Positions 34,914 through 46,856 of a DNA stretch of 64,000 nt are shown piece after piece. Source of the stretch: Haberlea rhodopensis (taxonomy: Eukaryota > Streptophyta > Magnoliopsida > Lamiales > Gesneriaceae); NCBI GenBank assembly GCA_907163345.1, contig CAJQUN010001324.1, positions 1-64,000 on the forward strand, written 5' to 3'. Made by a program: the position numbers and the translations under genes. The notes below the pieces were generated by a model. That model had not been told where the DNA came from, ran no database searches, and was given only the letters and a program-made list of their open reading frames with translations. Within the stretch, counting starts at the first letter, position 1, and the number at the start of each line of letters is the position of its first letter.

Positions 34914-36453
34914 AGGTTGAGGATGTACCCGTGGTGGCGGAGTTTCCTGATGTCTTTCCGGAAGAGATTCCCGGATTCTCACCGACGAGAGAGGTCGAGT
35001 TTGGGATTGAGTTATTACCAGGGACGTCTGCCATTTCTCGTGCCCCGTATAGGATGGCACCAGCGGAGCTAAGGGAGTTAAAGGTTCAGTTGCAAGAACT
35101 CCTTGATAAGGGTTACATACGCCCTAGCGTATCGCCCTGGGGTGCACCAGTCCTATTTGTCAAGAAGAATGATGGTTCGATGCGGCTGTGCATCGATTAC
35201 AGATAACTGAACAAAGCCACAGTAAAGAATAAGTATCCACTTCCGAGGATCGATGATTTGTTTGATCAGTTGCAGGGTACGAGGCTCACAGTAAGATCGA
35301 TCTGAGGTCGGGGTATCATCAGATTCGAGTAAGAGAAGATGATGTACAGAAGACAGCTTTCAGGACTAGGTATGGGCACTATGAATTCCTATTCATGCCT
35401 TTTGGGGTGACGAATGCCCCAGCTGTGTTTATGAGCCTAATGAACAGGGTGTTCCAACCGTATCTGGATCAGTTCGTCATTGTGTTCATTGACGATATAC
35501 TTATATACTCTCGGACCGAAGAGGAACACGTGAAGCATTTGAGGACAGTGCTCCAGATCCTTAGGGATCACCAGCTATATGCAAAGCTCAGCAAGTGCGA
35601 GTTCTGGTTGAGCAGTGTGGTGTTCTTGGGTCATGTTATATCTAGCAGCGGGATATCTGTAGACCCTAGGAAGGTTGAAGCTGTGATGGAGTGGGCTGCA
35701 CCCACTTCTGTACCCGAGATACGGAGCTTCCTTGGCTTAGCAGGTTATTACCGACGTTTTGTCGAGGGATTTTCTAAGATCGCTAAGCCGCTGACACAGC
35801 TGACTCAGAAAGGAGCCCCATTCTTTTGGTCCGAAGCTTGTGAGGAAAGCTTCCAAGAATTGAAGCGCCGTTTGACCACAGCACCTGTATTGGTGATTCC
35901 TTCTGAGAATAAGAGGTTTGCCTTGTACACAGACGCATCATTGCAAGGTTTGGGCTGTGTATTGATGCAGGAGAAGCACGTGGTGGCTTATGCTTTGAGG
36001 CAGTTGAAGCCTCATGAGACCAGATACCCAGTTCATGATCTGGAACTGGCGGCCATCATTTTCGCCTTGAAGATTTGGCGGCATTATCTCTATGGTACTT
36101 CGTTTACCATTTATACGGACCATAAGAGTTTGAAGTTCTTATTCACCCAAGCGGAACTGAATATGAGGCAAAGAAGATGGATGGATTTACTCAAGGATTA
36201 TGACTGTGAGATTGAGTACCATCCTGGTAATGCAAATTTGATAGCAGACGCCTTAAGTCGGAAAGTGAAGAGTACTGCTGAGGATGCTATGTGTTTGTCG
36301 GCTTTGATGACTTCTTACTGCCATCTGGGCTATGATTTTGTTGTGGACACGTCGCCGGTGCGAGTGTCAACCTTGTTGCTGAGCCATACATATTTGGAGC
36401 TATCAGGAAAGCCCAGAGGTCGGATGATGAGGTTCAAAGATGGTCATCGATAG
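34830..36453 (+). pseudogene. gypsy reverse transcriptase and RNase H
   Basis: Encodes the RT start ('FPDVFPEEIPG', 'ELKVQLQELLDKGYIRPS', 'GAPVLFVKKNDGSMRLCIDY'), then 'MPFGVTNAPAVF' and the catalytic 'FIDDILIYS' near 35485, and RNase H with 'ALYTDASLQGLGCVL', 'DLELAAIIFAL' and 'YTDHKSLKFL'. A TAA at 35204-35206 follows 'CIDYR'. A one-base shift near 35290 precedes the 'LRSGYHQIR' region. The frame ends wrongly at 36453 after another shift near 36430. Domain residues themselves are well conserved, so decay is limited to a few lesions. Confidence 0.92.
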
Positions 36454-37831
36454 TACTTCAAGGACAGCCATCAAAGTTCAGAGTGGTAGAAGATGATTCC
36501 TTGAGGCTGGGCAACCGATGGGTAGTCCCAGATACACCAGAATTGCATAGAGGAATATTGGAGCGAGCTCACAGTAGTCGGTTCAGTATCCACCCAGGAG
36601 GAAGGAAGATGTACAAGGACCTATGCGGTCAATTCTGGTGGAGACGTATGAAGCGTGATGTGATCGCTTTTGTTAAAAGATGTTTGATCTGCCAACAGGT
36701 AAATGCAAAAAGACAGAGGCCTGGTGGCGAGCTGAAGAGCTTGGAAGTACCTAAGTGGAAGTGGGAGCATATCTCTATGGACTTTGTGACCCACTTGCCA
36801 AGGACGGCCTCAGGATTTGATGCGATCTGGGTGATCGTGGATAGGCTGACGAAGGTAGCTCATTTCATCCCCTACTGTATGACTTTCACATATCTAAAGA
36901 TGGCCCAATTATATGTACGGGATGTAGTGAGGTTGCATGGAGTTCCGGTCTCGATTGTATCTGACAGGGACCCAAGGTTTACTTCTCATTTCTGGGAGGG
37001 TCTCCAGACAGCTTTGGGTACAGAATGAGACTGAGTACAGCTTATCACCCTCAGACAGATGGCCAGACAGAGCGTACCATTCAGACGCTCGAAGACATGT
37101 TGAGGGCATGTGTTTTGGAGTTTGATACTCCATGGCAGGATGCAGTGCCATTGGTGGAGTTCTCCTACAATAACAGCTATCAGGCGAGCATTCAAATGGC
37201 CCCTTTTGAAGCTCTTTACGGACGACGATGTAGGTCACCGCTGTATTGGGAGGACTTGACTAGTAAAGCGGTCGGAGGACCGGATATGATTAAGAATATG
37301 GATGAAAAGATTAAGATGATACGCCAAAAGATGAAAGCGGCTCAGGATAGGCAAGCAGCCTATGCCAATAAGCGACGACGACCGCTAGAATTCCAAATAG
37401 GAGACAAGGTCTTCTTGAAAATCTCACCCTCCAGGGGTGTAGTTCGTTTTGGTATGCGGGGGAAGTTATCCCCGAGGTATGTTGGTCCATATGAAGTATT
37501 GCAGCGTATCGGTACTTTGGCCTACCATTTGGCTCTACCGCCGTCTTTATCTGGTATTCATGATGTCTTTCACGTCTCTATGTTGCGGAAGCATGAGCCA
37601 GACCCGTCTCATGTATTACAGCCTACTGAAGTGCAGTTGGACTCAGATGTATCCCACGTTGAACGACCGGTCAGAATTCTGGATCGTGAGGATCGCAGAT
37701 TACGAAGCAAGATTATACCGATGGTCAAAGTTCAGGGGGATCGTCGGGGTGTCGAGGAGGCTACGTGGGAGACGGAACGTCATATGGTGCAGCACTACCC
37801 GGAACTATTTTCTGGTATGATTTATGTTTAG
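36454..37831 (+). pseudogene. gypsy integrase with chromodomain
   Basis: Contains the HHCC zinc region ('HPGGRKMYKDLCGQFWW' to 'CLICQQ'), and the catalytic core with 'MDFVTHLP', 'VIVDRLTK', 'VSDRDPRFTSHFW' and 'AYHPQTDGQTER'. A GPY/F module ('LSPRYVGPYEVLQRIG') and a chromodomain ('GVEEATWETERHM', 37750-37790) follow. One frame change near 37022 splits it between the second and third catalytic motifs. Chromodomains of this class direct insertion to heterochromatin marks. The final codons run to a TAG at 37829-37831. Confidence 0.92.
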
Positions 37832-37880
37832 TTTCATTTTGGGTAAGTGCGTGCGATTTCGAGGACGAAATCTTATAAAT

Positions 37881-37890
37881 AGGGGAGTAA
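37881..37890 (+). other. polypurine tract of the Tekay-like element
   Basis: AGGGGAGTAA directly before the 3' LTR start TGTGATGCCCC. Confidence 0.75.
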
Positions 37891-39866
37891 TGTGATGCCC
37901 CGAAATTAATTATATGCAATTTGGGCATTAATTATGTTTATATGATGAATTATGTTTATAATCGATTTATGTGATGGGTGATGAAGTGTTAACATGATTT
38001 ATTGTCAATTATGAGGAAGATATGAAGTTAGAGGAAGTTTGTTGCATTTTTTTAAATGCTTTTAAAATACCATGTTGGGGTATTTTATACATCATGTTAA
38101 TTGGTGGGGTACAATTTTATTAACCCCTATACCCCCACTACACCCTTTACCCACTACCTTTATTCACTTTACCCTTTCCCCTCTAAAATCCCCAATTCAT
38201 TCCCAAAACCCTTCCCAATTACCCATTTTCGAAATTCTTCAAAGGAGGAAGGAGGAAGCTCCACAAAATCTTTGTTTTTGAGATCTTGGTTAAGATTTGG
38301 AGTCTTCAAGAGGCTTGGAACCCTTCCTAAAGTTTTTATGATGTTTGGTGTTGAAATGGGTTAGTTTTTGATGATTTATGTGGGTTTGTTTTGGGTATAT
38401 GTTATTTATGGTTGGGGTATGATTTTTGAAGTGTTTTATGTGGTTTTTAGTGAGTTTTGATGATGTTGAGGTGGTAGGAAAGTTTTGGTTGAAATGGTGT
38501 GGGGTGAAGCTTTGAAAATACACGAAAATGGTGAGAAATCGCGCACCAGCAGGTGGCGATCGATCGCCTGAAATGAGGCGATCGATCGCCGAAGGCCAGT
38601 AGCCATTTCACGTAGCAGGCGATCGATCGCCTCAAATGAAGCGATCGATCGCCGCAAGGCAAAAAGTGAGGCGATCGATCGCCTCAAGTAGCGATCGATC
38701 GCCACTGTTTTAAAAAGTGAAAAATGATGATTTTTGTTGAATTTTTGGTATTTGGCTATTGTTTAGCTTCTAATATCAATTTGTATGGTTATGTAGAACC
38801 ATCCCAGGTACCCACAACTTCACGGAGATAAAGTTCTACAACTTCTCCATTTTTGGAATTAAGGCACGTAAGAAGCGTACGGGCATCGGACGGTAAACCA
38901 TACTCCTACATATGATGTTTATGATGATGATTATGATAAGTAAGTTTATGATATGATGTTTATGACGATGATTATGATAAGTAAGTTCATGATGATGATG
39001 TTTATGATGATGATTGTGATAAGTAAGTTCATGATGATGATGTTTATGATGATGATTGTGATAAGCAAGTTTATGGTAATGTTTACACGATGTTATGATA
39101 TGGTAAGATGTCATACGATAGGGTAAGATGCCCTCGTGGTAAGATGCCACACGATGTTATGATATGATAAGATGCCATACGATAGGGTAAGATGCCCTCG
39201 TGGTAAGATGCCACACGATGTTATGATATGGTAAGATGACATACGATAGGGTAAGATGCCCTCGTGGTAAGATGCCACACGATGTTATGATATGGTAAGA
39301 TGACATACGATAGGGTAAGATGCCCTCGTGGTAAGATGCCACACGATGTTATGATATGGTAAGATGACATACGATAGGGTAAGATGCCCTCGTGGTAAGA
39401 TGCCACACGATGCTATGATATGGTAAGATGTCATACGATAGGGTAAGATGCCCATATGCATGACTATGAAACAGGGACAACTATGTGTGATAATACGATT
39501 ATTTTCATGCATTTATTTATATGCCATTGCCTTATGATGTTAAGTAACGATGTACATGCTCGTGATGTGTTGTTCCTGTAGGTACACTTTTGGACTGAAA
39601 GGTCTAGGGTCGGGTTGAGGCATTGAGCTAAGAGGAGAAAGATGAACATAGGATACAGGATTTTGATAGTCTCTACTCTAGGAGTAGTGTAAATCTATAG
39701 CTTTAACATTCATTATTGAGAATGTAATTAATTAGCTTTTGAAATTTTATTTTGGCCTGTAATCTCATTATTAGCTCAAGCTACAACCGGAACCCTACGA
39801 TGTTATGAATGCATGTTTAGTCCATAATATGTGTATAAAATGATGTCAATGTAGGAGGACCCTACA
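37891..39866 (+). repeat. 3' LTR of the Tekay-like element
   Basis: Matches 31211-33123. It has six instead of seven palindrome units and an expanded ATGATG and 64-bp tandem region (39086-39453), which explains its greater length. Confidence 0.95.
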
Positions 39867-39871
39867 GTGCA

Positions 39872-40060
39872 TCTTGTTCATCATCTTCCTTGTTCATAGT
39901 TTGAGTGCCTTTAAACCTTTGTGGTTTGAGAACTTGTGATTTGGAGTGCTCATATCACAAGACATAGTCGTTGTATCTTGGGAAATGAATTGTAGTTGAA
40001 CCATTAGCACCAGGCAATATCATTTCAATGACAAATAGTTGAACTCTTGCCTCGACATTA
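39872..40060 (+). repeat. copia LTR-like repeat, copy 3, right half
   Basis: Continues 30780-31210 after the gypsy insertion; reads GAGTGCCTTTAAACCTTTGT and CAATATCATTTCAATGACAA, the complement of the matching parts of 23640-23830. Confidence 0.55.
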
Positions 40061-40405
40061 ATTCATTTGTGTCATCTGCTACTTTGCTTGCTATACCCAA
40101 ATATACAAATCCATACAAATATTCCTACAAAATAACCTTTTGGAATTGTTTTTTCCATGAAAAATCGCAACCTATACGCGAAAGGGTACGCAACACTTCT
40201 TATAAAAACATTTTTTACAAGGCACTTGCATTCCGCCTGCGCAATGCGAGGAGAAGTTGCGGCGCTCGAGTGCCGCCTGGCAGCAGTCGAGCGATGTTCT
40301 TGCTGTCCGGATTTTATCGGGGGCGGCAATTTCTCCGTCTTCGTCAGTTTTTACTCCAGTAGTTTTCTGATTTTTCTATGCTTATTTTTACTTAATTAAG
40401 CATAT
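40061..40405 (-). repeat. copia LTR-like repeat, copy 4
   Basis: Shares CGAAAGGGTACGCAACAC and the GC-rich tract GGCGCTCGAGTGCCGCC with copies 1 and 2, in the same orientation as those. With copy 3 it forms an inverted pair. Confidence 0.45.
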
Positions 40406-41839
40406 TTTCAACAGTTATTTCCAAGGGCATTGCTTACAATGTCTTCTTCAAATTTGTTGGTTTTTCCTTTAAATCTCATTCGCTAGTTATAGTAGAAAAC
40501 TTAAAAATGAGAAGAATCATTTTTTTAAAGAAAATGAGAACAGTTTTGAAATTAGAACAAAATATATCGGTTATCTAGGACCCCTTTGTGACGTTTTTAC
40601 GAGCTTTCTCTTGGAATTGTTTTTACTATGTTATCTTTTTGAGGACTTGGTATTACAACTAAAGCAGTCTCTATACCAAATAATGCTCAACTCCCTGTTA
40701 CATTCTTATATGATTAACACTTGTCCCAAAATTTATCAAATTAAACTCCAATTTTCAAGCCACCTGAGTAGGCCGAGGAGAGAATCTTCTATACAATCGG
40801 TGTTGTAAACATCAACACACATAAATTTGTATGTGTATTGGTATTTACAAATACTCGGTGCATAGAAATCTCTCGGAGTTTTGAAAAGTAGGTATTGTAT
40901 TGTACTCGATGTTACGTAAGAAAAAAAAGTTTAAGGTTATTTAATTTTGACACAATTACCGTCACGAGATTTGTTAGCAGCTATTATAACTAATCAATAA
41001 TATATATGATAAAATATTATGTGTGTCTATATATTTAAATTTAGTGTATAAAAATTATACTTATAAATAAATAAAATACTTGCAAGATGCCGAAAACTAT
41101 TTAATAGGTAAAAATAATCTGATTTAATTGCTACAAAATGCTAAGACCAATTTACCAAAGAATAGTATTCATAAAAAAAATTATGTATATCTTGAAAAGT
41201 TAAAAGAGAAAATGAAGAAGAGTATATACTTATAGAAAATTACGATTACAACTATATATTATTATTATTATTATTTTTATAAAATAAGACAACAAGGAAC
41301 ACTGTTGTTATGAACAATATCACAATGCATCTTGTTTGGGCTTCTTTGCTTTAATATTTGTTGGGTCCTTTTATTTTTTAATGGGGAAAGTTCTTGTCGG
41401 TACCCAAAGATAAAACTTTATTCATCCTAGTCCAGGAAAAAAACTTGCAATCATTTAAGTCAACTTTAGGTTAAAATGACAAAAGTGCCCTTAATAAGAA
41501 AAGACGGCAATCTCAAAAATTTCAATCTCTTACTTTCAGCACTTCGTTCGATCTCTTTCTTTCATCACTGCGATTCAAATCTCCTCATAAATTTCTCTCG
41601 CAAGTTACGGTTTCTTACAGTTAGTTTTTCTCTTCATCTCTTCGATTTTCCGTTTCATCACTTCGTTTCAGATTTTTTTTTCAATTATGGTATGTGTGTG
41701 TGTTTGTGTATGTGTAAGTGTATATATATATATATTATTTGTTGTCTTTTGAGGTTTTTTAGTTATTATGCATTCGTGTTCGTGCTTCTTTGCTCATTTT
41801 CAGAATTTACAGTCTGAAACTTGCAATGAAGAAGATTAC
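40406..41839. other. no recognisable gene
   Basis: AT-rich; includes a TATTATTATTATTATT run near 41260 and a (TG)n/(TA)n run at 41690-41740. An open stretch at 41476-41817 has no homology or splice pattern that I recognise. Confidence 0.4.
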
Positions 41840-43165
41840 CCAGAGAAAAATTAATTGGTGCATGAAAATTATAAAAAAAAAAACTGGTGCATGAAAGATT
41901 GAAAATTAGTAACTGATGCATGAAAAATTGTAATACTCATGTCCCACACTGGTTGTGGGTGAAAACTTAATGTGGTTTATAAAGGCTTACAATGGACTAT
42001 TATAGCAACTTGGGTTAACCATTTTCGTAAAGCGAGGACGGATACGAAGTAGTTGCAATAAGAGCCCAATGTGCAGTCGCGTTTGCGTGGGCCTGTGCCC
42101 GGGGCGTGACAGAATGGTATCGGAGCCGGTCACCGGTAGGAACACCGGAAGATAAGTGCTATGCGGGGCCAAAGTGCTACGTGCGTGGGGGCCACCTCTT
42201 GAACCTAAAAGGGCAAAGTGCTACACGGCGGGGGCCACCTCTTGAACATGCGGGGCAAAGTGCCACGTGCGTGGGAGCCACCTCTTGAACCTGCGGGGCA
42301 AAGTGCTACATGACGGGAGCCACCTCTTGAACCTGTAGGAGCCACCTCTAGATTCCCGGTGCCGGTGGATCGATGAGTTAGGTCGCGACGAGGACGTCGC
42401 GTTCTGAAGGATGGGTGATTGTAATACCCATGTCCCACATTGGTTGTTGATGAAAATTTAATGTGGTTTATAAAGGCTTACAATGGACTATTATAGCAAC
42501 TTGGATTAACCATTTTCGTAAAGCGAGGACGAATACGAAGTAGTTGCTATAAGAGCCCATTGTGCAGTCGCGTTTGCGCGGGCCTGGGCCCGGGGCGTGA
42601 CAAAAATGAAAATCAGTAACTGATGCATGAAAATTAAATCAGCTACTGATGCACGAAAATTGAAAATCATTAATAAATGCACGGAAATTAAAATCAGTCA
42701 CTGATGCACAAAACATAGACAAAGTATGTGATGCACGAACCATAATCGCAAGTGGGTGATGCACGAACCACACAATTAAGTAAGTGATGCACGAACCATT
42801 TAATTTCGTGCACCAGTTATTATATTTCGTGCACCAGTTTATTTTTTGCAAATTTTATGCATCAGTTAATTAACACAAAGTTCGTGTACCAGTGTTGTAT
42901 CTTCGTGCATCGGTGTTCCATTTTCGTGCACCAAGGTTATATTTTCGTGCACCAGTTACTTTTTATAATTTTCATGCACCAGTTACTTTTTATCTTTTTC
43001 GTGCACCAGTTATTTTTATTATTTTCTTGCACCAAGGTTATATTTTCGTGCACCAGTTACTTTTTTATCATTTTCGTGCACCATTTACTTTTTATGATTT
43101 CGTACACCAAGGTTATATTTTCGTGCACCAGTTACTTTTTAATTTTCGTGCACCAATTACTTTTT
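41840..43165. repeat. inverted minisatellite arrays (split by a TRIM element)
   Basis: Left array (41850-41928 and 42603-42815): units like AACTGATGCATGAAAATT, 25-35 bp apart. Right array (42815-43165): units like TTTTCGTGCACCAGTTACTT, the complement of the left unit. About ten units lie on each side of a centre near 42810-42820. No ORF is believable although frames stay open. Confidence 0.8.
41929..42602 (+). mobile_element. TRIM (terminal-repeat retrotransposon in miniature)
   Basis: Two 183-bp direct terminal repeats (41929-42111 and 42420-42602; TGTAATAC...GGGGCGTGACA) flank a 308-bp interior without coding capacity. A PBS-like TGGTATCGGAGCC at 42115 differs by one base from the iMet site, and a purine-rich GAAGGATGGGTGAT precedes the second repeat. 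A 5-bp duplication AAAAT is present (41924-41928 and 42603-42607). The interior has four to five copies of a ~50-bp unit containing GCCACCTCTTGAAC. Confidence 0.92.
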
Positions 43166-44090
43166 CTCTGGGTCATCTTATTCGTTGCAATATCTTGCTG
43201 TCTGGCTGTAAATTTTGGAAATGAGCAAACAAGCTCGGACACCAATGCATACCTTCTTCATCCATATGCATCAGTCGAAGCCATGAGAGATTTGATTAAA
43301 AAAAAACATACCAATCTACTTTCTCTATCTAAATTTAGTATCGGTATTCAAATTTATAATCACATGCACACCACAGTATACACACAAACGATGGAATGTA
43401 CATAGCATATCCGAAAATTATATGTGTAGAGTAATCCGATGTCTTCTTCGATTCAAAAAAATTCCAAATGCTACGAACAATTTAGATGCTTCGGTTCAAA
43501 CATATTTCATGTGCATAACATTTTAACAAATAATTTCTAGGTCGGGCGACGTGATGAGGCGGCAAGATGATGAAGAAAATAATAATCTGAGAATCGTCGA
43601 AAAATTGGAGATTACATGCAGAGGGGGAAAGAGAAGACGTAAAGAGTTAATCTGATATTAGGTTTAAAGTTTTTTTATAACTTAAGGGTATTTTAGGAAC
43701 TAAAAAAGACATTTGCAAACAAACTCTTTAAAAAGTGAACTTATGTGAATATAATTCTCTCATACGTGTATTTGTTTGTAAACATTATTTTTAACATACT
43801 TATTTGAATTAACTTTCTGGAAACAGCACCAATATACAATTTTCCATTTTTTTCATTTTCGGCCTTTTATTTACTGTTTTAAGGAATAGTCTTGGGCCTT
43901 ATTTATTTTGGGGTGGGGAACCTCGTGTTATTTTAATTTATTGGGCCTTAATATTTCGTTTGTTTTTTCCTTAATTCCCCTGGTCTTTGATATTATCGAA
44001 ATGTTGACATGATTGATTGAGTCATACTGTAGCCTGGGTTTACGTTTTCGGCTATACGTGTGCTATGGCATTTAATGGATCGATTGTTCC
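43166..44090. other. no recognisable gene
   Basis: AT-rich sequence with no conserved frame. 44083-44090 is the left target duplication of the hAT-type element. Confidence 0.4.
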
Positions 44091-44526
44091 TAGGGGTGGT
44101 TAACGGATTGATCCGGTTCGGTTTGATCTGGAACCGATCGATTTCGGATCCGATAAATCCAAAATCGGTCCAATCTGTTAAGGAACTGGATCGAATCATG
44201 TTCCGATCCCACCAGTTCCGGGTTGAAATCGGTCCAACCCAGAACCGATTTTTTTTATTATTGTTTTTCTTCATAGTATTTATTGACCTAAATAAAAAAA
44301 CTATTTTTTTTTAAATAATGTCCGGTTCCGGTTCAGCACGGAATCGGATCCGTTGGGTCCGAAATCGGTAAGATATCGGATCCGAAATGGTAGAACCGAT
44401 CCGGCCCGATCTTTTACCGGTTTCGGACCGGTTCGAAACCGGTTAGCCGGGTTCCGATTCCAAACCGGGCTAATCGGTCCGATTTTGGTCCGGGTCCGGA
44501 TTGACCCGGCCCGTTAAGCAGCCATA
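44091..44526. mobile_element. non-autonomous hAT-type element (436 bp)
   Basis: Starts TAGGGGTGGTTAACGG; the complement of the right end is TATGGCTGCTTAACGG. The 8-bp target duplication ATTGTTCC is perfect (44083-44090 and 44527-44534). The interior is rich in CCGGTTC and GGATCCG short repeats. No transposase. Confidence 0.9.
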
Positions 44527-45220
44527 ATTGTTCCTCTGTGTCAATCGAGCTTTCCTCCGCTTTTTCATGGGCTGAGAGGCGACTTGGGTAACATTCTTAG
44601 GCGGTTGGTGAACTTTTTTGCGTTGTTTTTTTATTCATAGGTCTGCGGAGGATCCCGACGATGGTGGGTTTGTATTAGGATGTAAGTGAGTTGAACTCTA
44701 TTTTTCTAGTGTGAGTTCGAACACTCTTAGAATTGATATGAGAGATTAAGAGAAAATAATTGAAATAATTTTCAAAATGACAAGCGAATGTGGTTTAAAT
44801 ACAATAAGAATTAATTGCTTGTTCCTACTCTGCTAAGCACCGTTATCTCCACTAAATATACTGCCTAAGAACATGGGAAAATGCATAATAATTGCAAGAC
44901 TAAGTAAAATGAAGGGGAAATTACATGGAAGTCCACTTTGGTGACACAAAATCTACTTAAGTCTTGAGAAAAAATCTTAGTGCATAAAAAGCCAAATTGG
45001 AAACAATTTTGTTGAAATAAGTCCACTTTTCAAATTTTCAAATCAATTGGGTGTTTTATGATGACTCTTTTACCCCTCAATAGTTTGATATATTGCATTC
45101 TATCATTTAGGCTATTGTCTAAATTACAAAGAAGTCCATATATAATATTTAATTATCTTTTATATCCTTATATTGATAAAAAGTAACATTTAACATCTTC
45201 TTTTTACAAGTCCCCATTTT
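44527..45220. other. no recognisable gene; left flank of the pararetrovirus
   Basis: AT-rich. A block at 44915-45220 with TGGAAGTCCACTTTGGTG and AAATAAGTCCACTTTTC could be part of another transposon, but ends were not found. Confidence 0.35.
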
Positions 45221-46856
45221 TTGCGATCCTTGGCACAAAATGGTATGAAAGATCAGCGGAAATTTGGAGAGGCAATTCTTCAGTTCCGACAACAAGGTCC
45301 TAGTGAAAGGGATTCACAAACTTTTGACTGGGTTAATATCATGCCTTTCAGAGAACAGGATGATGAAAGAGTAACTCCAGAAACCCTGTTGCTACTAAAA
45401 AATGCTTTACGAGAAGAAGTTCCACAACCTGAATCTACCCTCGAAGAGCGAATCACTCTAGAGGATGTAAAAAGGAAGATTCGTAGGAACTATAACGAGT
45501 ATCAACTGGCATGGTGGAACAAAAATGAGCTCAGAGCTACTTTGAAGGTAAAAACTGGAAAAGAAAATGAGTTTGTTAGGTACAGGCCGATCCCCATGAA
45601 CCAGGAAGATCGGAAGGATATGCAGATCATACTTAAGGAGCATCTTGACCGTAAGTTAGTCTCAGCAGGTATTTCTCCATACAGCAACTTAGGATTTCTG
45701 GTAAGGAACCATGGAGAAATTAAACGAGGAAAGTTAAGATTGGTGATCAACTATAAAGGGATCAACGAAATCTTGGAGTTCGATGGATATTTTATCCCAA
45801 GCAGAGAACATTTGGTAAATAGCATCAAGAATGCCAAAGTGTTTTCTAAATTCGATTGCAAGTCTGGATTCTACCAGATTAAAATGGAGGAAGCAAGCAG
45901 AAAGTTCACAGCATTCTCCACACCACAAGGACATTATATTTGGAATGTCATGCCAATGAGATTAGCAAATGCTCCCCAGATATATCAGAGGAAGATGGAT
46001 AATCTTTTCAATGATTACTTCAGCTTCATGTTCGTGTACATTGACGACATCCTCATAGCGTCAAAAAACATGAAAGAACATCTTAAACATCTGGAAATCT
46101 TTTCAGACGTTTGTTACAAGGAATGATTGGTGTTTTCCGAAAAGAAAGTAGTAATTGCTACAAGACAGATCGAGTTCCTTGGAATCGAGATCGATGAATC
46201 TGGAATCATCCTGCAAAATCATATTGTTGAAAAAGTACAAGGATATCCGGATGACCTCAAGGATTAAACAACTTCAGAGTTTTTTAGGAGTTGTTAATTT
46301 TACCGGGATGTTTATCAACAATCTAGCAAACCACAGGAAGGTGTTCAGTCCACTACTCAAAAAGAATGTTAAGTTTGAGTGGAATGAAGATCACAGACAA
46401 GCTGTCAAACAGCTGAAGGAGGTTTGCAGGCAACTACCAAAGCTTGCAATACCAAACGACGAGAATGAACTGGTATTATACACAGATACCAGTGATCATT
46501 GGTGGGCTGCAGTTCTCATGAAAACCACACCAGAAGGAGAAGTGCCATGCAGATATTGTAGTGGGCTATTTGATAACAACGAAGTTATCAGATGGCACAT
46601 TAAAGAGAAGGAGTTCTTTGTTGTTCGAATGGCTTTTAAGAAATGGCCACTTTTTCTACTTGCAAAGAAATTTATCTTGAAAATAGATAATACGAGTGTC
46701 AAAGCCTTTTTAAAAAATAAAATTGAATCAAAACCAGAAAAGGCTAGACTTTTAAGATGGCAAGCTGAATGCCAATATTATGATTATGATATTGTCATTG
46801 TAAAATCTGATAAAAATATTCTTGCAGGTTTTTTGACGAGAGATGGAAGCGAGTGA
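45221..46856 (+). pseudogene. endogenous pararetrovirus (Caulimoviridae-like) RT and RNase H
   Basis: Only the 3' part of a viral polyprotein is present. It shows RT motifs ('RLVINYKGINE', 'KFDCKSGFYQIKM', 'VYIDDILIAS' near 46035) and RNase H ('LYTDTSDHWWAAVL', 'KEKEFFVVRMAF', 'KIDNTSVKAFL'), and ends with the Leu-Thr-Arg type C-terminus seen in this family. No integrase follows, which separates it from gypsy elements. Movement, coat and protease domains are absent upstream. Breaks: a TGA at 46124-46126, a frame change between about 46200 and 46265, and the missing 5' part. It is an old genomic copy that cannot encode a whole polyprotein. The florendovirus/solendovirus side of the family is possible, unproven. 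Confidence 0.85.

Larger units (their letters stand above)
31211..39866 (+). mobile_element. Ty3/gypsy chromovirus (Tekay-like), complete but disabled
   Basis: This 8.66-kb element has LTRs of 1913 and 1976 bp (TGTGATGCCCCG...GGACCCTACA), an iMet PBS, gag-protease-RT-RNase H-integrase in gypsy order, and a C-terminal chromodomain. The purine-rich AGGGGAGTAA lies before the 3' LTR, and the TSD is GTGCA (31206-31210 and 39867-39871). Lineage is inferred from the chromodomain end and the long LTRs. Lesions seen: stop in gag (33582-33584), frame change near 34825, stop in RT (35204-35206), and frame changes near 35290, 36430 and 37022. The LTRs are similar, with a few dozen differences by eye, so the copy is moderately young. 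Confidence 0.95.

Noticed and set aside
42857..43405. Open frames of 110-182 codons in the minisatellite region
   Set aside because: Frames stay open because of the short tandem repeat; they are low-complexity, occur in more than one frame, and lack homology.
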